Under the pieces are notes generated by a model. The model had not been told where the DNA came from, ran no database searches, and saw only the letters and a program-made list of their open reading frames with translations. Positions 47,853 to 56,551 of a stretch of DNA of 64,000 nt are shown one piece after another. The stretch is from Dryocola clanedunensis_A (GTDB lineage Bacteria; Pseudomonadota; Gammaproteobacteria; Enterobacterales; Enterobacteriaceae). How positions within the stretch are numbered: position 1 is the first letter of the stretch; each line of letters opens with the position of its first letter. The position numbers and the translations under genes are program-made. The DNA lies in the NCBI GenBank assembly GCA_038405435.1, contig JBBYHZ010000004.1. The stretch is one strand, 5' to 3'.

Positions 47853-48791
47853 TTAGTTAAAGGGTTGCAGATCGACGCGGGCCATCATGGCGGCCAGCTG
47901 GGTGCGATCCGTAATGCCAACGTTGCTCTGGCTCACCGCCAGCGCCGCAACGGCCGTGGCCAGGCGCAGGGTATGCTCGCTGGATTCACGCATCAGCAGG
48001 CCGTAAATCAGGCCGCCAACCATGGAATCCCCGGCGCCCACGGTGCTGACAACTTCGCAGGCAGGCGGTTTCGCAATCCACTCGCCCGACGCGTTCACCC
48101 ACAGCGCGCCTTCGGCACCCAGGGAGATAACAACGTGTGCAATGCCCTGCTCGCGCAGGGCGTGCGCGGCTTCGATCACGTCTTTCATTTCAGGAAGCTT
48201 GCGGCCAGCCCAGATTTCCAGCTCGCGGCGGTTTGGTTTGACCAGCCACGGCGCGGCCTTCAGCCCGGCTACCAGCGCCTCACGGCTGCTGTCAAAGATG
48301 ATGCACGGACACTGGCTGCGCAGACGGGTCATCCAGTCGGTGAACGCTTCCGGCGTTACGCCCGCAGGCAGGCTGCCGCTGACGCAGACCATATCGAACT
48401 GGCCCAGCCAGCTCAGGGAATCGGCAACGAAGCGCTCCCAGTCGGACGGCGTTACTTCAAAGCCGGAGAAGTTGAAGTCGGTGACTTCGCCGTCTTTCTC
48501 GGTCAGCTTGACGTTGATGCGGGTACGGCCCTGCACCACCTGAAAACGGTTGGCGATGCCCAGCTCGCTGAACAGCTGCTGAAAGCCGTCCTGGTTGTCT
48601 TTGCCCAGGAAACCGCCCACGGTGACGTCAATGCCCAGGTCCTTAAGGACTTTGGCGACGTTGATGCCTTTTCCGGCAGCGTGCAGGCCGGTCGTGCGAA
48701 CGAGGTTCACTTCACCGCGTTCAACTTCCGGGGTGTAGCCAACCAGGTCATAGGCCGGGTTCAGCGTAATTGTTGCGACACGTCTGGTCAT
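47853..48791 (-). CDS. fruK: 1-phosphofructokinase
   Basis: 312 residues, as in E. coli. It is a PfkB-family sugar kinase with the glycine motif GKGINVAKVLKDLG near 37 and the catalytic-base motif VGAGDSMVGGLIYG near 248. It converts fructose-1-phosphate to fructose-1,6-bisphosphate. The start overlaps the fruB stop by 4 bp. Confidence 0.97.
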   Translation of the reverse strand: MTRRVATITLNPAYDLVGYTPEVERGEVNLVRTTGLHAAGKGINVAKVLKDLGIDVTVGGFLGKDNQDGFQQLFSELGIANRFQVVQGRTRINVKLTEKDGEVTDFNFSGFEVTPSDWERFVADSLSWLGQFDMVCVSGSLPAGVTPEAFTDWMTRLRSQCPCIIFDSSREALVAGLKAAPWLVKPNRRELEIWAGRKLPEMKDVIEAAHALREQGIAHVVISLGAEGALWVNASGEWIAKPPACEVVSTVGAGDSMVGGLIYGLLMRESSEHTLRLATAVAALAVSQSNVGITDRTQLAAMMARVDLQPFN

Positions 48792-49921
48792 GCGGCCCCC
48801 TCGCCCAGACCGGCGGCGATAGCTTCGCCGATAGCCTGTAATGCCTGTTGTGCGTCATCGCCCTGGGCGGTAAAGCGCAGACGGTGGCCTTTTTTCACGC
48901 CCAGCGCGACAACCTTCATCAGGCTGCGGCCGTTAGCGGGTTTACCGGAACCGTCGAGATTGGTCACGGTGATATCACTGCTGAACTGCTTGATGGTATT
49001 CACCAGCATTGTACCCGGACGGGCATGCAGGCCGTGTTCGTTGCGGATGGTGAACTCTTCCGTCAGCACGTTTTCAGCCGGTGCGGCATCGCTGGTCAGC
49101 AGCGTCAGCAAAGTCGGTGCATCCGCGTTCAGCAGGTGCTCTGCTTTATTGTTGATCAGCAGATCGCTAAGGCGATTCAGTACCTGTAGCGGCTGTTCGT
49201 CGGCGACGGCTACGGTCATCAGCATGGAGACCGGCTCGCCTTCCGCTTCAAAAGCAGCGGACGGACGGCTGATAGCCACCGCGCTGCCAAGGTTGCCTTC
49301 GGTGCTGTCGCTCAGCCAGATACCCTGACCGAGATTCAGCGGCCTGTTGGAAACGACGTTGCTGACAAAGGAGGCATCCGCCGCGCCAGCCTGTTTGATG
49401 CGGCCAGCGTTCAGCGCCTGAAGCGTCATCAGGTCACTTGCGGTGACGTCCAGCGCCAGCAGGGAGTTGTCAAACAGCAGCGCGGCGCTCTGTTTTTCAC
49501 CCATCAGCAGGGCACGCACTTCTTCTGCGGTCGTTGCGGTGCGCAGCTGTTCAGCAACGGCGTCATCGCTTAATACGTGCGTCAGCTGGCGCAGCAGCCC
49601 CAGGTGTTCGTCGGAGCTGGCGGCAATACCGATTGCCACATAGGCTTTCTGCCCTTCCGCCCACTCAATGCCCTGCGGGAACTGGAAGACCTGAACGCCG
49701 GTTTTCAGCACCAGGTCGCGCGTATCGGTAGTGCCGTGCGGGATGGCGATGCCGTTGCCCAGATAGGTTGCGGTCTGCTGCTCGCGCGCAAGCATGCCGT
49801 CGACGTAGCCTTCGGCCACGTTACCCGCCTGCACAAGTGCAGCGGCAACCTGACGGATGGCCTCTTCTTTACTCCCGGCGCTTTGGCCAGGATGGATGTC
49901 CTGAACAGATAACTGGAACAT
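48788..49921 (-). CDS. fruB: PTS fructose-specific EIIA/FPr component
   Basis: 377 residues, close to E. coli FruB (376). The EIIA domain has phospho-His62 in IAIPHGTTDTRD. A central domain of unclear role follows, then an HPr-like domain near 285-377 with phospho-His in RNEHGLHARPG. It passes phosphate from enzyme I to FruA. First gene of the operon; two Cra operators lie upstream. Confidence 0.97.
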   Translation of the reverse strand: MFQLSVQDIHPGQSAGSKEEAIRQVAAALVQAGNVAEGYVDGMLAREQQTATYLGNGIAIPHGTTDTRDLVLKTGVQVFQFPQGIEWAEGQKAYVAIGIAASSDEHLGLLRQLTHVLSDDAVAEQLRTATTAEEVRALLMGEKQSAALLFDNSLLALDVTASDLMTLQALNAGRIKQAGAADASFVSNVVSNRPLNLGQGIWLSDSTEGNLGSAVAISRPSAAFEAEGEPVSMLMTVAVADEQPLQVLNRLSDLLINNKAEHLLNADAPTLLTLLTSDAAPAENVLTEEFTIRNEHGLHARPGTMLVNTIKQFSSDITVTNLDGSGKPANGRSLMKVVALGVKKGHRLRFTAQGDDAQQALQAIGEAIAAGLGEGAA

Positions 49922-49942
49922 GGATCCTCTCTTCTGCTGAAT

Positions 49943-49954
49943 TGAAACGATTCA
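49943..49954. promoter_or_regulatory. Cra (FruR) operator, fruB-proximal
   Basis: TGAAACGATTCA differs from the palindromic Cra core TGAAACGTTTCA at one position and lies 21 bp before the fruB start codon. Confidence 0.85.
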
Positions 49955-49983
49955 GCTGTTATGAGAAAAAAAGCGCCCTCTGG

Positions 49984-49999
49984 TGTGACAATGGCAACA
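49984..49999. promoter_or_regulatory. CRP-like site of the fru operon
   Basis: TGTGA-CAATGG-CAACA has one perfect half-site and lies between the two Cra operators. fruBKA is a CRP-activated operon in E. coli. Confidence 0.45.
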
Positions 50000-50008
50000 A
50001 GACGACGC

Positions 50009-50020
50009 TGAAACGTTTCA
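50009..50020. promoter_or_regulatory. Cra (FruR) operator, distal, perfect palindrome
   Basis: TGAAACGTTTCA is the exact Cra core. Its centre is 66 bp from the proximal operator, close to six helical turns, as expected for looping or cooperative repression. Confidence 0.88.
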
Positions 50021-50288
50021 ATGAGTGTGTGTATTTCCCGCAAATCAGGCAAGCACTGTTGCGATTTGTTTACTGGAATTTTGAGGTTACGCACATTTTT
50101 ATGCTCACCAAAACGTCAGAGCTGAAATAAAGCCCGGCTTTCTTTTAAGCTTCAGCAAACTTCAGCTTTAGCAAAACTTATTCAGAACGCCGTTTTGACT
50201 TTTTGTGTCCCTTTTGATTTGAAGCGCTGTTTATTCGCTCACAAGGCGCGTAAACTCCGCGCGTTCACTCATCAACGACCCTGACCCC

Positions 50289-51470
50289 ATGCAAAACACC
50301 CCAGTAGCCGCGGCCCGCAAGCCCCTCGATCTGACGTCATCCGCCTTCTTGATTGTAGCTTTTTTAACCGGTATTGCAGGCGCGCTGCAAACGCCTACCC
50401 TGAGCCTGTTTCTGACGACGGAAGTCCACGTCCGTCCGGCGCTGGTTGGCTTCTTTTTTACCGGCAGCGCGGTTATCGGCATTCTGGTCAGCCAGTTCCT
50501 GGCGGGACGTTCGGACCGTAAAGGGGATCGCAAGGCGCTGATTTTTGTCTGCTGCCTGCTGGGCGCGCTGGCCTGCCTGCTGTTTGCATGGAACCGCAAC
50601 TACTTTGTTTTACTGTTCGTTGGGGTGTTCCTGAGCAGCTTCGGCTCTACCGCGAACCCGCAGATGTTCGCCCTGGCCCGCGAGCACGCTGACCGCACCG
50701 GCCGCGAAGCCGTGATGTTCAGCTCGATTTTACGCGCGCAGGTTTCCCTGGCCTGGGTTATCGGCCCGCCAATCGCCTACGCGCTGGCGCTGGGCTTTGG
50801 CTTCACCACCATGTACCTGAGCGCCGCCTTTGCCTTTGTGGTGTGCAGCCTGATGGTCTGGCTGTTCCTGCCGTCGATGCGTAAAGCGCCCGTTGCGGCG
50901 ACCGGTAAGCTGGAAGCCCCTCGCCGCAACCGCCGCGACGCGCTGCTGCTGTTCGTGGCCTGCACCATGATGTGGGGCTGCAACAGCCTGTACATCATTA
51001 ATATGCCGCTCTATATCATTAACGAACTGCATCTGCCGGAGAAGCTGGCGGGGGTGATGATGGGAACGGCGGCGGGCCTTGAAATCCCCACCATGCTGAT
51101 TGCGGGCTACTACGCAAAACGCTTTGGTAAACGCTTCCTGATGCGTATCTCGCTGGTCGCGGGCCTGCTGTTCTATATCGGCATGCTGACGCTGCACAAC
51201 GAGATGATGCTGCTGGGGCTACAGCTGCTGAACGCGATTTTCATCGGCATTCTGGCTGGGATTGGCATGCTCTACTTCCAGGATTTGATGCCGGGACAGG
51301 CGGGCGCGGCCACTACGCTGTATACCAACACCACGCGCGTGGGCTGGATAATCGCCGGCTCAATGGCCGGAGTGGTGGCTGAAATCTGGAGCTATCACAC
51401 CGTGTTCTTTATTGCGCTGGGCATGGTAGTCATTACGGCTTACTGCCTGCTGCGCATCAAAGACGTTTAG
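50289..51470 (+). CDS. setB: Sugar efflux transporter SetB
   Basis: 393 residues, the same as E. coli SetB, with 12 helices and the MFS loop GRSDRKGDRKALIF near 72-85. The SET family exports lactose, glucose and some glycosides. It is divergent from fruB, as in K-12. The stop overlaps the yeiW stop by 4 bp, tail to tail. Confidence 0.95.
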   Translation: MQNTPVAAARKPLDLTSSAFLIVAFLTGIAGALQTPTLSLFLTTEVHVRPALVGFFFTGSAVIGILVSQFLAGRSDRKGDRKALIFVCCLLGALACLLFAWNRNYFVLLFVGVFLSSFGSTANPQMFALAREHADRTGREAVMFSSILRAQVSLAWVIGPPIAYALALGFGFTTMYLSAAFAFVVCSLMVWLFLPSMRKAPVAATGKLEAPRRNRRDALLLFVACTMMWGCNSLYIINMPLYIINELHLPEKLAGVMMGTAAGLEIPTMLIAGYYAKRFGKRFLMRISLVAGLLFYIGMLTLHNEMMLLGLQLLNAIFIGILAGIGMLYFQDLMPGQAGAATTLYTNTTRVGWIIAGSMAGVVAEIWSYHTVFFIALGMVVITAYCLLRIKDV

Positions 51471-51721
51471 GGGGCCGTTGCGGCCTCAAGCCAGATAAGA
51501 TAGTCCATCGCCTGCACGCGCGTTGTGCCGCACATTTCGCGGCTGGCCTGCAGGCTGGCGCAAACCTTTGGCCTCAGCGGCGAAAGAAAGATTTTGCAGC
51601 GCATATCGTCGCCGAGCTGAACGCAGGGAGTATTTGCCGGTTTGCCGTTGGGCATGCCGGGTATCGGGCTGGATACGGAAGGTGCGGTGCAGCAGGCGCC
51701 GCAATCAGGACGACAGTCCAT
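51467..51721 (-). CDS. yeiW: Cysteine-cluster protein YeiW (YkgJ family)
   Basis: 84 residues from the ATG at 51721 (MDCRPDCGACCTAPSVSSPI), as in E. coli, with GGAG 8 bases upstream. Eight cysteines (CRPDCGACC, C, CKIF, CASL, CGTT pattern) suggest binding of a metal or iron-sulfur cluster. Function unknown. Confidence 0.9.
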   Translation of the reverse strand: MDCRPDCGACCTAPSVSSPIPGMPNGKPANTPCVQLGDDMRCKIFLSPLRPKVCASLQASREMCGTTRVQAMDYLIWLEAATAP

Positions 51722-51893
51722 CAGCAATACTCCGGTGGGCTGGCTAAGTGAGCGGACTGTAGCAGCCCCGCTCCGCCTTTACTACGCACATTTATACTTT
51801 GTCTCACCAGCGATGAAATCCGCTTGCCTGAACTGCCCCTCGCGAGTAATTTGTCGCAATATTTTCGCCTCTCAAATTTTACAGGAAACACCG

Positions 51894-52466
51894 ATGGCAA
51901 GAGCTAACGAAATCAAAAAGGGTATGGTCCTTAACCACAACGGCAAGCTGCTGATTGTTAAAGATATCGATATCCAGTCACCGAGCGCACGCGGCGCGGC
52001 TACCCTTTATAAGATGCGTTTTTCCGACGTCCGTACCGGGCAGAAGGTAGAAGAGCGTTTCAAAGGTGACGATATCGTCGATACCATTACCCTGACCCGT
52101 CGTTTCGTTGATTTCTCTTATATCGACGGCAACGAATACGTGTTCATGGATAAAGAAGATTACACGCCGTACATCTTCACCAAAGACCAGATCGAAGATG
52201 AGCTGCAGTTCATCCCGGAAGGCGGCATGCCTGACATGCAGGTGCTGACCTGGGACGGCCAGCTGCTGGCGCTGGAGCTGCCGCAGACCGTGGATCTGGA
52301 AATCGTTGAAACCGCCCCTGGCATCAAAGGCGCGTCAGCAAGCTCCCGCACCAAGCCCGCCACTATGTCCACCGGCCTGGTGATTCAGGTGCCGGAATAC
52401 ATGGTCACCGGCGAGAAGATCCGCATTCATATCGCTGAGAAGCGCTCTATGGGCCGTGCTGATTAA
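51894..52466 (+). CDS. yeiP: Elongation factor P-like protein YeiP (EfpL)
   Basis: 190 residues from the ATG at 51894 (AGGA upstream), the family start. The three beta-barrel domains of EF-P are present. The tip loop that carries the modified Lys34 in EF-P reads SPSARGAATLY here, so an Arg (Arg33) replaces it, as in all YeiP proteins; no lysylation is expected. It helps ribosomes past proline-rich and other stall motifs. Upstream in-frame codons to 51642 are not conserved. Confidence 0.96.
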   Translation: MARANEIKKGMVLNHNGKLLIVKDIDIQSPSARGAATLYKMRFSDVRTGQKVEERFKGDDIVDTITLTRRFVDFSYIDGNEYVFMDKEDYTPYIFTKDQIEDELQFIPEGGMPDMQVLTWDGQLLALELPQTVDLEIVETAPGIKGASASSRTKPATMSTGLVIQVPEYMVTGEKIRIHIAEKRSMGRAD

Positions 52467-52472
52467 TTAAAA

Positions 52473-52505
52473 TGTCGGATGGCGCAGGCTTATCCGGCCT
52501 GCGAC
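52473..52505 (+). repeat. REP-like element
   Basis: GTCGGATGGCGC and GCTTATCCGGCC form one REP-type palindrome just after yeiP, next to the terminator. Confidence 0.7.
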
Positions 52506-52513
52506 CAAAAAAA

Positions 52514-52531
52514 ACGCGCCTTCAGGCGCGT
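52514..52531. terminator. Bidirectional terminator between yeiP and uxuA
   Basis: ACGCGCC-TTCA-GGCGCGT is a 7-bp perfect stem with A8 on the left and T7 on the right, so it can stop transcription from both converging genes. Confidence 0.9.
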
Positions 52532-52550
52532 TTTTTTATCTCCGTTCAGC

Positions 52551-53744
52551 TTATTTCAGCAGGTCCGGGAACATAATCTGCTTCAGCGCCAGCTCTACGC
52601 CGCGCACCTCTGCCAGCCCTTTCAGGCGGCCAATCGCCGAATAGCCCGGGTTTGTTTTCTTGTGCAGATCGTCCAGCATCTGGTGGCCGTGATCGGGGCG
52701 CATCGGAATCGGGCGTAAATCACCGCTCGCTTTACGGCGCTGCTCTTCCGTCAGAATCGCCTTCACTACCGCAACCATATCCACATCGCCCTGCAGGTGC
52801 GCGCCTTCATGGAAGGTTTTTGGGTTATCTTCACGGCAGGTGGCGCGCAGGTGGGTGAAGTGAATGCGGTCGCCGAATGTTTCTATCATGCGGACCAGGT
52901 CGTTATCCGCGCGCACGCCGTAGGAGCCGGTACACATGGTGAAGCCATTGTTGATGCTGTCTACGGTCTCTTTCAGCCACTGCATATCTTCGATGGTAGA
53001 GACAATGCGCGGCAGGCCGAGAATTGGGCGCGGCGGATCGTCCGGATGCACGGCCAGGCGTACGCCCACTTCATCAGCCACGGCTACAATAGCGCGCAGG
53101 AAATACGCCATGTTTTCACGCAGCTGCTCTTTGTTAATGCCGTCGTATTCCGCAAGGCGGGCGCGGAACTGATCCAGCGTGTAGCCCTCTTCCGCTCCCG
53201 GCAGCCCCGCGATGATGTTGCGGGTCAGCTTCTCAACTTCGGCTTCGGACATGTTATTGAAGTAGTCTTGCGCCTGGCGCTGCTCCTCTTCGCTGTAGTC
53301 TGCCTCGGCGCCTTTGCGCTTCAGGATGTGCAGTTCAAACGCCGCGAAGGCAATCTGGTCAAAACGCAGCGCGCGGGAGCCGTCCGGCAGCTCGTACTCC
53401 AGGTCGGTACGCGTCCAGTCCAGAATAGGCATAAAGTTGTAGCAGACGGTATCGATGCCGCATTCAGCCAGGTTGCGGATGCTCTGCTGATAGCTGGCGA
53501 TGTGCTTGTCATAGTCGCCGCTGTGGGTCTTTATCTCTTCGTGAACAGGAATGCTTTCAACAACGGACCAGGTCAGCCCTTTTTCCGCAAGCTCAGCCTG
53601 GCGCCGTTTGATTTCCGCCACCGGCCACACTTCGCCGTTTGGGATGTGGTGCAAAGCGGTGACCACGCCGGTCGCGCCCGCCTGGCGCACGTCGTCCAGT
53701 GATACAGGGTCTTTCGGGCCATACCAACGCCAGGTTTGTTCCAT
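52551..53744 (-). CDS. uxuA: Mannonate dehydratase
   Basis: 397 residues, close to E. coli UxuA (394). Start MEQTWRWYGPKDPVSLDDVRQAGATGVVTALHHIP and later motifs (CTGSYGVRADNDL, IHFTHLRAT, DVDMVAVVKAI, PMRPDHGHQMLDD) are characteristic. It dehydrates D-mannonate to 2-keto-3-deoxygluconate in hexuronate use. In K-12 uxuA lies with uxuB far away; here it is divergent from the uxuB-related yeiQ, with UxuR-like half-sites between, which suggests a functional pair. Confidence 0.95.
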   Translation of the reverse strand: MEQTWRWYGPKDPVSLDDVRQAGATGVVTALHHIPNGEVWPVAEIKRRQAELAEKGLTWSVVESIPVHEEIKTHSGDYDKHIASYQQSIRNLAECGIDTVCYNFMPILDWTRTDLEYELPDGSRALRFDQIAFAAFELHILKRKGAEADYSEEEQRQAQDYFNNMSEAEVEKLTRNIIAGLPGAEEGYTLDQFRARLAEYDGINKEQLRENMAYFLRAIVAVADEVGVRLAVHPDDPPRPILGLPRIVSTIEDMQWLKETVDSINNGFTMCTGSYGVRADNDLVRMIETFGDRIHFTHLRATCREDNPKTFHEGAHLQGDVDMVAVVKAILTEEQRRKASGDLRPIPMRPDHGHQMLDDLHKKTNPGYSAIGRLKGLAEVRGVELALKQIMFPDLLK

Positions 53745-53762
53745 TGCCAGTTCCTCAGTTAA

Positions 53763-53780
53763 AAGATGTCATACCAATTT
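53763..53780. promoter_or_regulatory. UxuR/ExuR-like operator near uxuA
   Basis: ATACCAATTT matches the right half of the UxuR/ExuR pattern (AAATTGGTATACCAATTT); the left half is weak. A second half-site, ACACCAATTT, lies at 53882-53891. Confidence 0.5.
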
Positions 53781-53805
53781 AAGCCGTTCTGTATGACGAC
53801 TACCA

Positions 53806-53820
53806 TACCGCAAAGCGGTA
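53806..53820. promoter_or_regulatory. Inverted repeat TACCGC-AAA-GCGGTA
   Basis: A perfect 6-bp arm inverted repeat in the uxuA-yeiQ gap, of operator size. Its regulator is unknown. Confidence 0.45.
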
Positions 53821-53954
53821 AATCGTCAATTTACAGCGCAGCATTGGTTGATCGAGCTCACATTAAAGGGATAAAGGCAGCACACCAATTTAATTTGCTG
53901 TCATATAACTTTAGACTGCAATTGTTATCATTACGTTAATCAGGATTTGCATTT

Positions 53955-55415
53955 ATGAATACAATTGCTTCCGTCACCCTGCCCGAAGGCGTCCGACAGC
54001 CGGGCTACGATCGCCGGGCCCTTAAAACCCGCATCGTCCATTTCGGCTTCGGCGCGTTTCACCGGGCGCACCAGGCGCTGCTTACCGACCGGGTTCTCAA
54101 CGCTCAGGGCGGTGACTGGGGGATCTGCGAGATCAGCCTGTTTAGCGGCGATAAGCTGATGAGCGCCCTGCGCGCGCAGGATCACCTTTATACCGTGCTG
54201 GAGAAAGGGCCGGACGGCAACCAGGCGATTATCGTCGGCGCGGTTAACGAATGCCTGAACGCAAAGCTCGACGGCATGGAAGCAATTATAGAAAAATTCT
54301 GCGAGCCGCAGGTCGCTATTGTCTCCCTGACCGTGACGGAAAAGGGCTACTGCATCGATCCGGCAACGGGCAAGCTGGACGCCGCTAACGAACGCATCAT
54401 GCACGACCTGCAAAACCCTGCTGAACCTCACTCTGCCCCCGGCATTCTGGTGGAGGCGCTTAACCGCCGCCGTGAACGCGGCCTGCCTCCGTTTACCGTT
54501 CTCTCCTGCGATAACATCCCGGACAACGGTCACGTAGTGCGAAACGCCGTCATCGGCATGGCGGAAAAGCGCAGCCAGCCGCTGGCCGACTGGGTACGCG
54601 AGTTCGTGACCTTCCCAAGCACGATGGTTGACCGCATCGTGCCCGCCGCCACGGCAGAATCTTTGCAGGAAATTACGGACGTGCTGGGCGTGGAAGATCC
54701 CTGCGCGATTTCAGGCGAGCCGTTTATCCAGTGGGTAATTGAAGATAATTTCGTAGCCGGACGCCCGGAGTGGGAAGTGGCCGGCGTGGAGATGGTGGAC
54801 GACGTGATGCCATGGGAGCAGATGAAGCTGCGCATGCTCAACGGCAGCCACTCCTTCCTGGCGTACCTCGGCTATCTGGCGGGCTACCAGCATATTAATG
54901 ACTGCATGGCCGATGAGCATTTCAAACGTGCCGCCCATCAGCTGATGATGCATGAGCAGGCTCCCACCCTGCGCGTCAAAGGTGTTGACCTCGGGCAGTA
55001 TGCCAGCAGCCTTCTTGAGCGCTTCGCTAACCCCGCCCTGCAGCACCGCACCTGGCAAATCGCCATGGACGGCAGCCAGAAGCTTCCGCAGCGTATGCTG
55101 GAAAGCGTACGCTGGCATCTGCAAAACGGCGATGAGTGGCCCTGTCTGGCTTTAGGAATTGCGGGCTGGATGCGCTACGTCAGCGGCGTAGATGATTCCG
55201 GTAACGCCATTGATATCCGTGACCCGCTGGCGCAGAAAATCAAAGATCTGGTAGAGCAAAGTTCAGAAACTGAACGCGTTGCCGCCCTGCTGAGCCTGAG
55301 CGAAATTTTTGGTAACGATCTTCCCAAAGACGAGCGCTTTGTGCAGCGCGTCAGCGCCGCCTGGGAGGAACTGCGTAGTAACGGCGCAAAACAGGCGGTG
55401 GCTAACCTGCTGTAG
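53955..55415 (+). CDS. yeiQ: Mannitol-dehydrogenase-family oxidoreductase YeiQ (fructuronate reductase-like)
   Basis: 486 residues, close to E. coli YeiQ (488). NAD-binding opening RIVHFGFGAFHRAHQALLTD near 25-44, and the catalytic polyol-dehydrogenase segment KLRMLNGSHSFLAYLGYLAG near 290-309. It is related to UxuB and UxaB, which reduce fructuronate or tagaturonate. Placed head to head with uxuA, it could supply the D-mannonate that UxuA uses; this is inference from position. Confidence 0.93.
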   Translation: MNTIASVTLPEGVRQPGYDRRALKTRIVHFGFGAFHRAHQALLTDRVLNAQGGDWGICEISLFSGDKLMSALRAQDHLYTVLEKGPDGNQAIIVGAVNECLNAKLDGMEAIIEKFCEPQVAIVSLTVTEKGYCIDPATGKLDAANERIMHDLQNPAEPHSAPGILVEALNRRRERGLPPFTVLSCDNIPDNGHVVRNAVIGMAEKRSQPLADWVREFVTFPSTMVDRIVPAATAESLQEITDVLGVEDPCAISGEPFIQWVIEDNFVAGRPEWEVAGVEMVDDVMPWEQMKLRMLNGSHSFLAYLGYLAGYQHINDCMADEHFKRAAHQLMMHEQAPTLRVKGVDLGQYASSLLERFANPALQHRTWQIAMDGSQKLPQRMLESVRWHLQNGDEWPCLALGIAGWMRYVSGVDDSGNAIDIRDPLAQKIKDLVEQSSETERVAALLSLSEIFGNDLPKDERFVQRVSAAWEELRSNGAKQAVANLL

Positions 55416-55436
55416 TTAACGATCCATGCCCTTAAT

Positions 55437-55461
55437 ACGGCCCTGTTCCGCCGCGGGCCGT
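55437..55461 (+). terminator. Terminator of yeiQ
   Basis: ACGGCCC pairs with GGGCCGT around an 11-base loop, followed by a T-tract. Confidence 0.82.
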
Positions 55462-55530
55462 TTTTATACTTCTTTTTTTCGCAAATGTTGTTCAGGATAC
55501 TGGCTGTTCTCAACGCCCCCCGGAGCAACT

Positions 55531-56511
55531 GTGACCAAAACCAATCTGATTACCGGTTTTCTCGGCAGCGGGAAAACCACCACCATCCTGCATCTGCTGG
55601 CCCGCAAGCCCGCCGATGAAAAATGGGCCGTGCTGGTCAATGAGTTTGGCGAAGTAGGCATAGATGGTGCCCTGCTTGCCGACAGCGGCGCGCTGCTTAA
55701 AGAGATCCCAGGCGGCTGCATGTGCTGCGTGAACGGGCTGCCTATGCAGGTTGGGCTTAATACGCTGCTGCGCCAGGGTAAACCGGATCGTCTGCTTATT
55801 GAGCCAACCGGCCTGGGCCATCCAAAACAGATCCTTGATATGCTGACCGCCGAGGTTTATCAGCCCTGGCTTGACCTGCGTGCGACGCTCTGTCTGCTGG
55901 ATGCGCGCCAGCTGCTCGACGAGCGCAGCACCAATAATGACAACTTCCGCGACCAGCTTGCCGCAGCGGATATCATCATCGCCAATAAAAGCGACCGTGC
56001 CAGCGACGAGAGCCAGCTGGCGCTTGCCCGGTGGCGGGAAGAGTTCGCCAGCGGGCGTGAAATTATCCCCGCGCAAAATGGCATGATTGATATCAATCTG
56101 CTGGATAATCCTCGTCAGAACCTGAGGGAGCTTCCGGCCAGCCCGGAGCATAGCCATACCCACGCGGCCACCCGTGGCCTGGCCGCGCTGAATCTTCCCG
56201 GCCACCAGCGCTGGAGACGCAGCATCAATAGCGGTCAGGGATACGTTGCCTGCGGCTGGATTTTTGATGCGGAGACCGTTTTCGATACCGTGGGTATTCT
56301 GGAATGGGCCCGCCAGGCACCGGTCAGCCGGGTGAAAGGCGTGCTGCGCATTGCCGAGGGGCTGGTTCGCATCAATCGCCAGGGGGAAGACCTGCATATT
56401 GAAACGCAGAACGTTTCGCCCCCCGACAGCCGTATCGAATTGATCAATGACAAGGATACGGACTGGAACGCCTTGCAAAGCGCGCTGTTGAGGCTACGTT
56501 TAAGTTCGTGA
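55531..56511 (+). CDS. yeiR: Zinc-binding GTPase YeiR (COG0523/CobW family)
   Basis: 326 residues from the GTG at 55531 (VTKTNLITGFLGSGKTT), with GGAG 5 bases upstream; further upstream codons are not conserved. Walker A GFLGSGKT, the metal motif GGCMCCVNG (CxCC, about 65) and the base-recognition NKSD near 155 define the COG0523 metallochaperone family. E. coli YeiR binds zinc and hydrolyses GTP. The C-terminal CobW domain starts near 230. Confidence 0.95.
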   Translation: MTKTNLITGFLGSGKTTTILHLLARKPADEKWAVLVNEFGEVGIDGALLADSGALLKEIPGGCMCCVNGLPMQVGLNTLLRQGKPDRLLIEPTGLGHPKQILDMLTAEVYQPWLDLRATLCLLDARQLLDERSTNNDNFRDQLAAADIIIANKSDRASDESQLALARWREEFASGREIIPAQNGMIDINLLDNPRQNLRELPASPEHSHTHAATRGLAALNLPGHQRWRRSINSGQGYVACGWIFDAETVFDTVGILEWARQAPVSRVKGVLRIAEGLVRINRQGEDLHIETQNVSPPDSRIELINDKDTDWNALQSALLRLRLSS

Positions 56512-56551
56512 GTCTACCCTCCCGAGTCGATATAAGATTTTGAAAACACGC

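Larger units (their letters stand above)
49922..50288. other. Divergent control region fruB / setB
   Basis: 367 bp without a gene. It holds two Cra operators and a CRP-like site on the fruB side. The setB half shows no clear regulator site. Confidence 0.6.

Noticed and set aside
45959..47860. 633-codon open frame opposite fruA
   Set aside because: It is a mirror of a high-GC coding gene with strong codon bias. The translation is rich in Arg/Gln/His with no domain, and fruA is certain.
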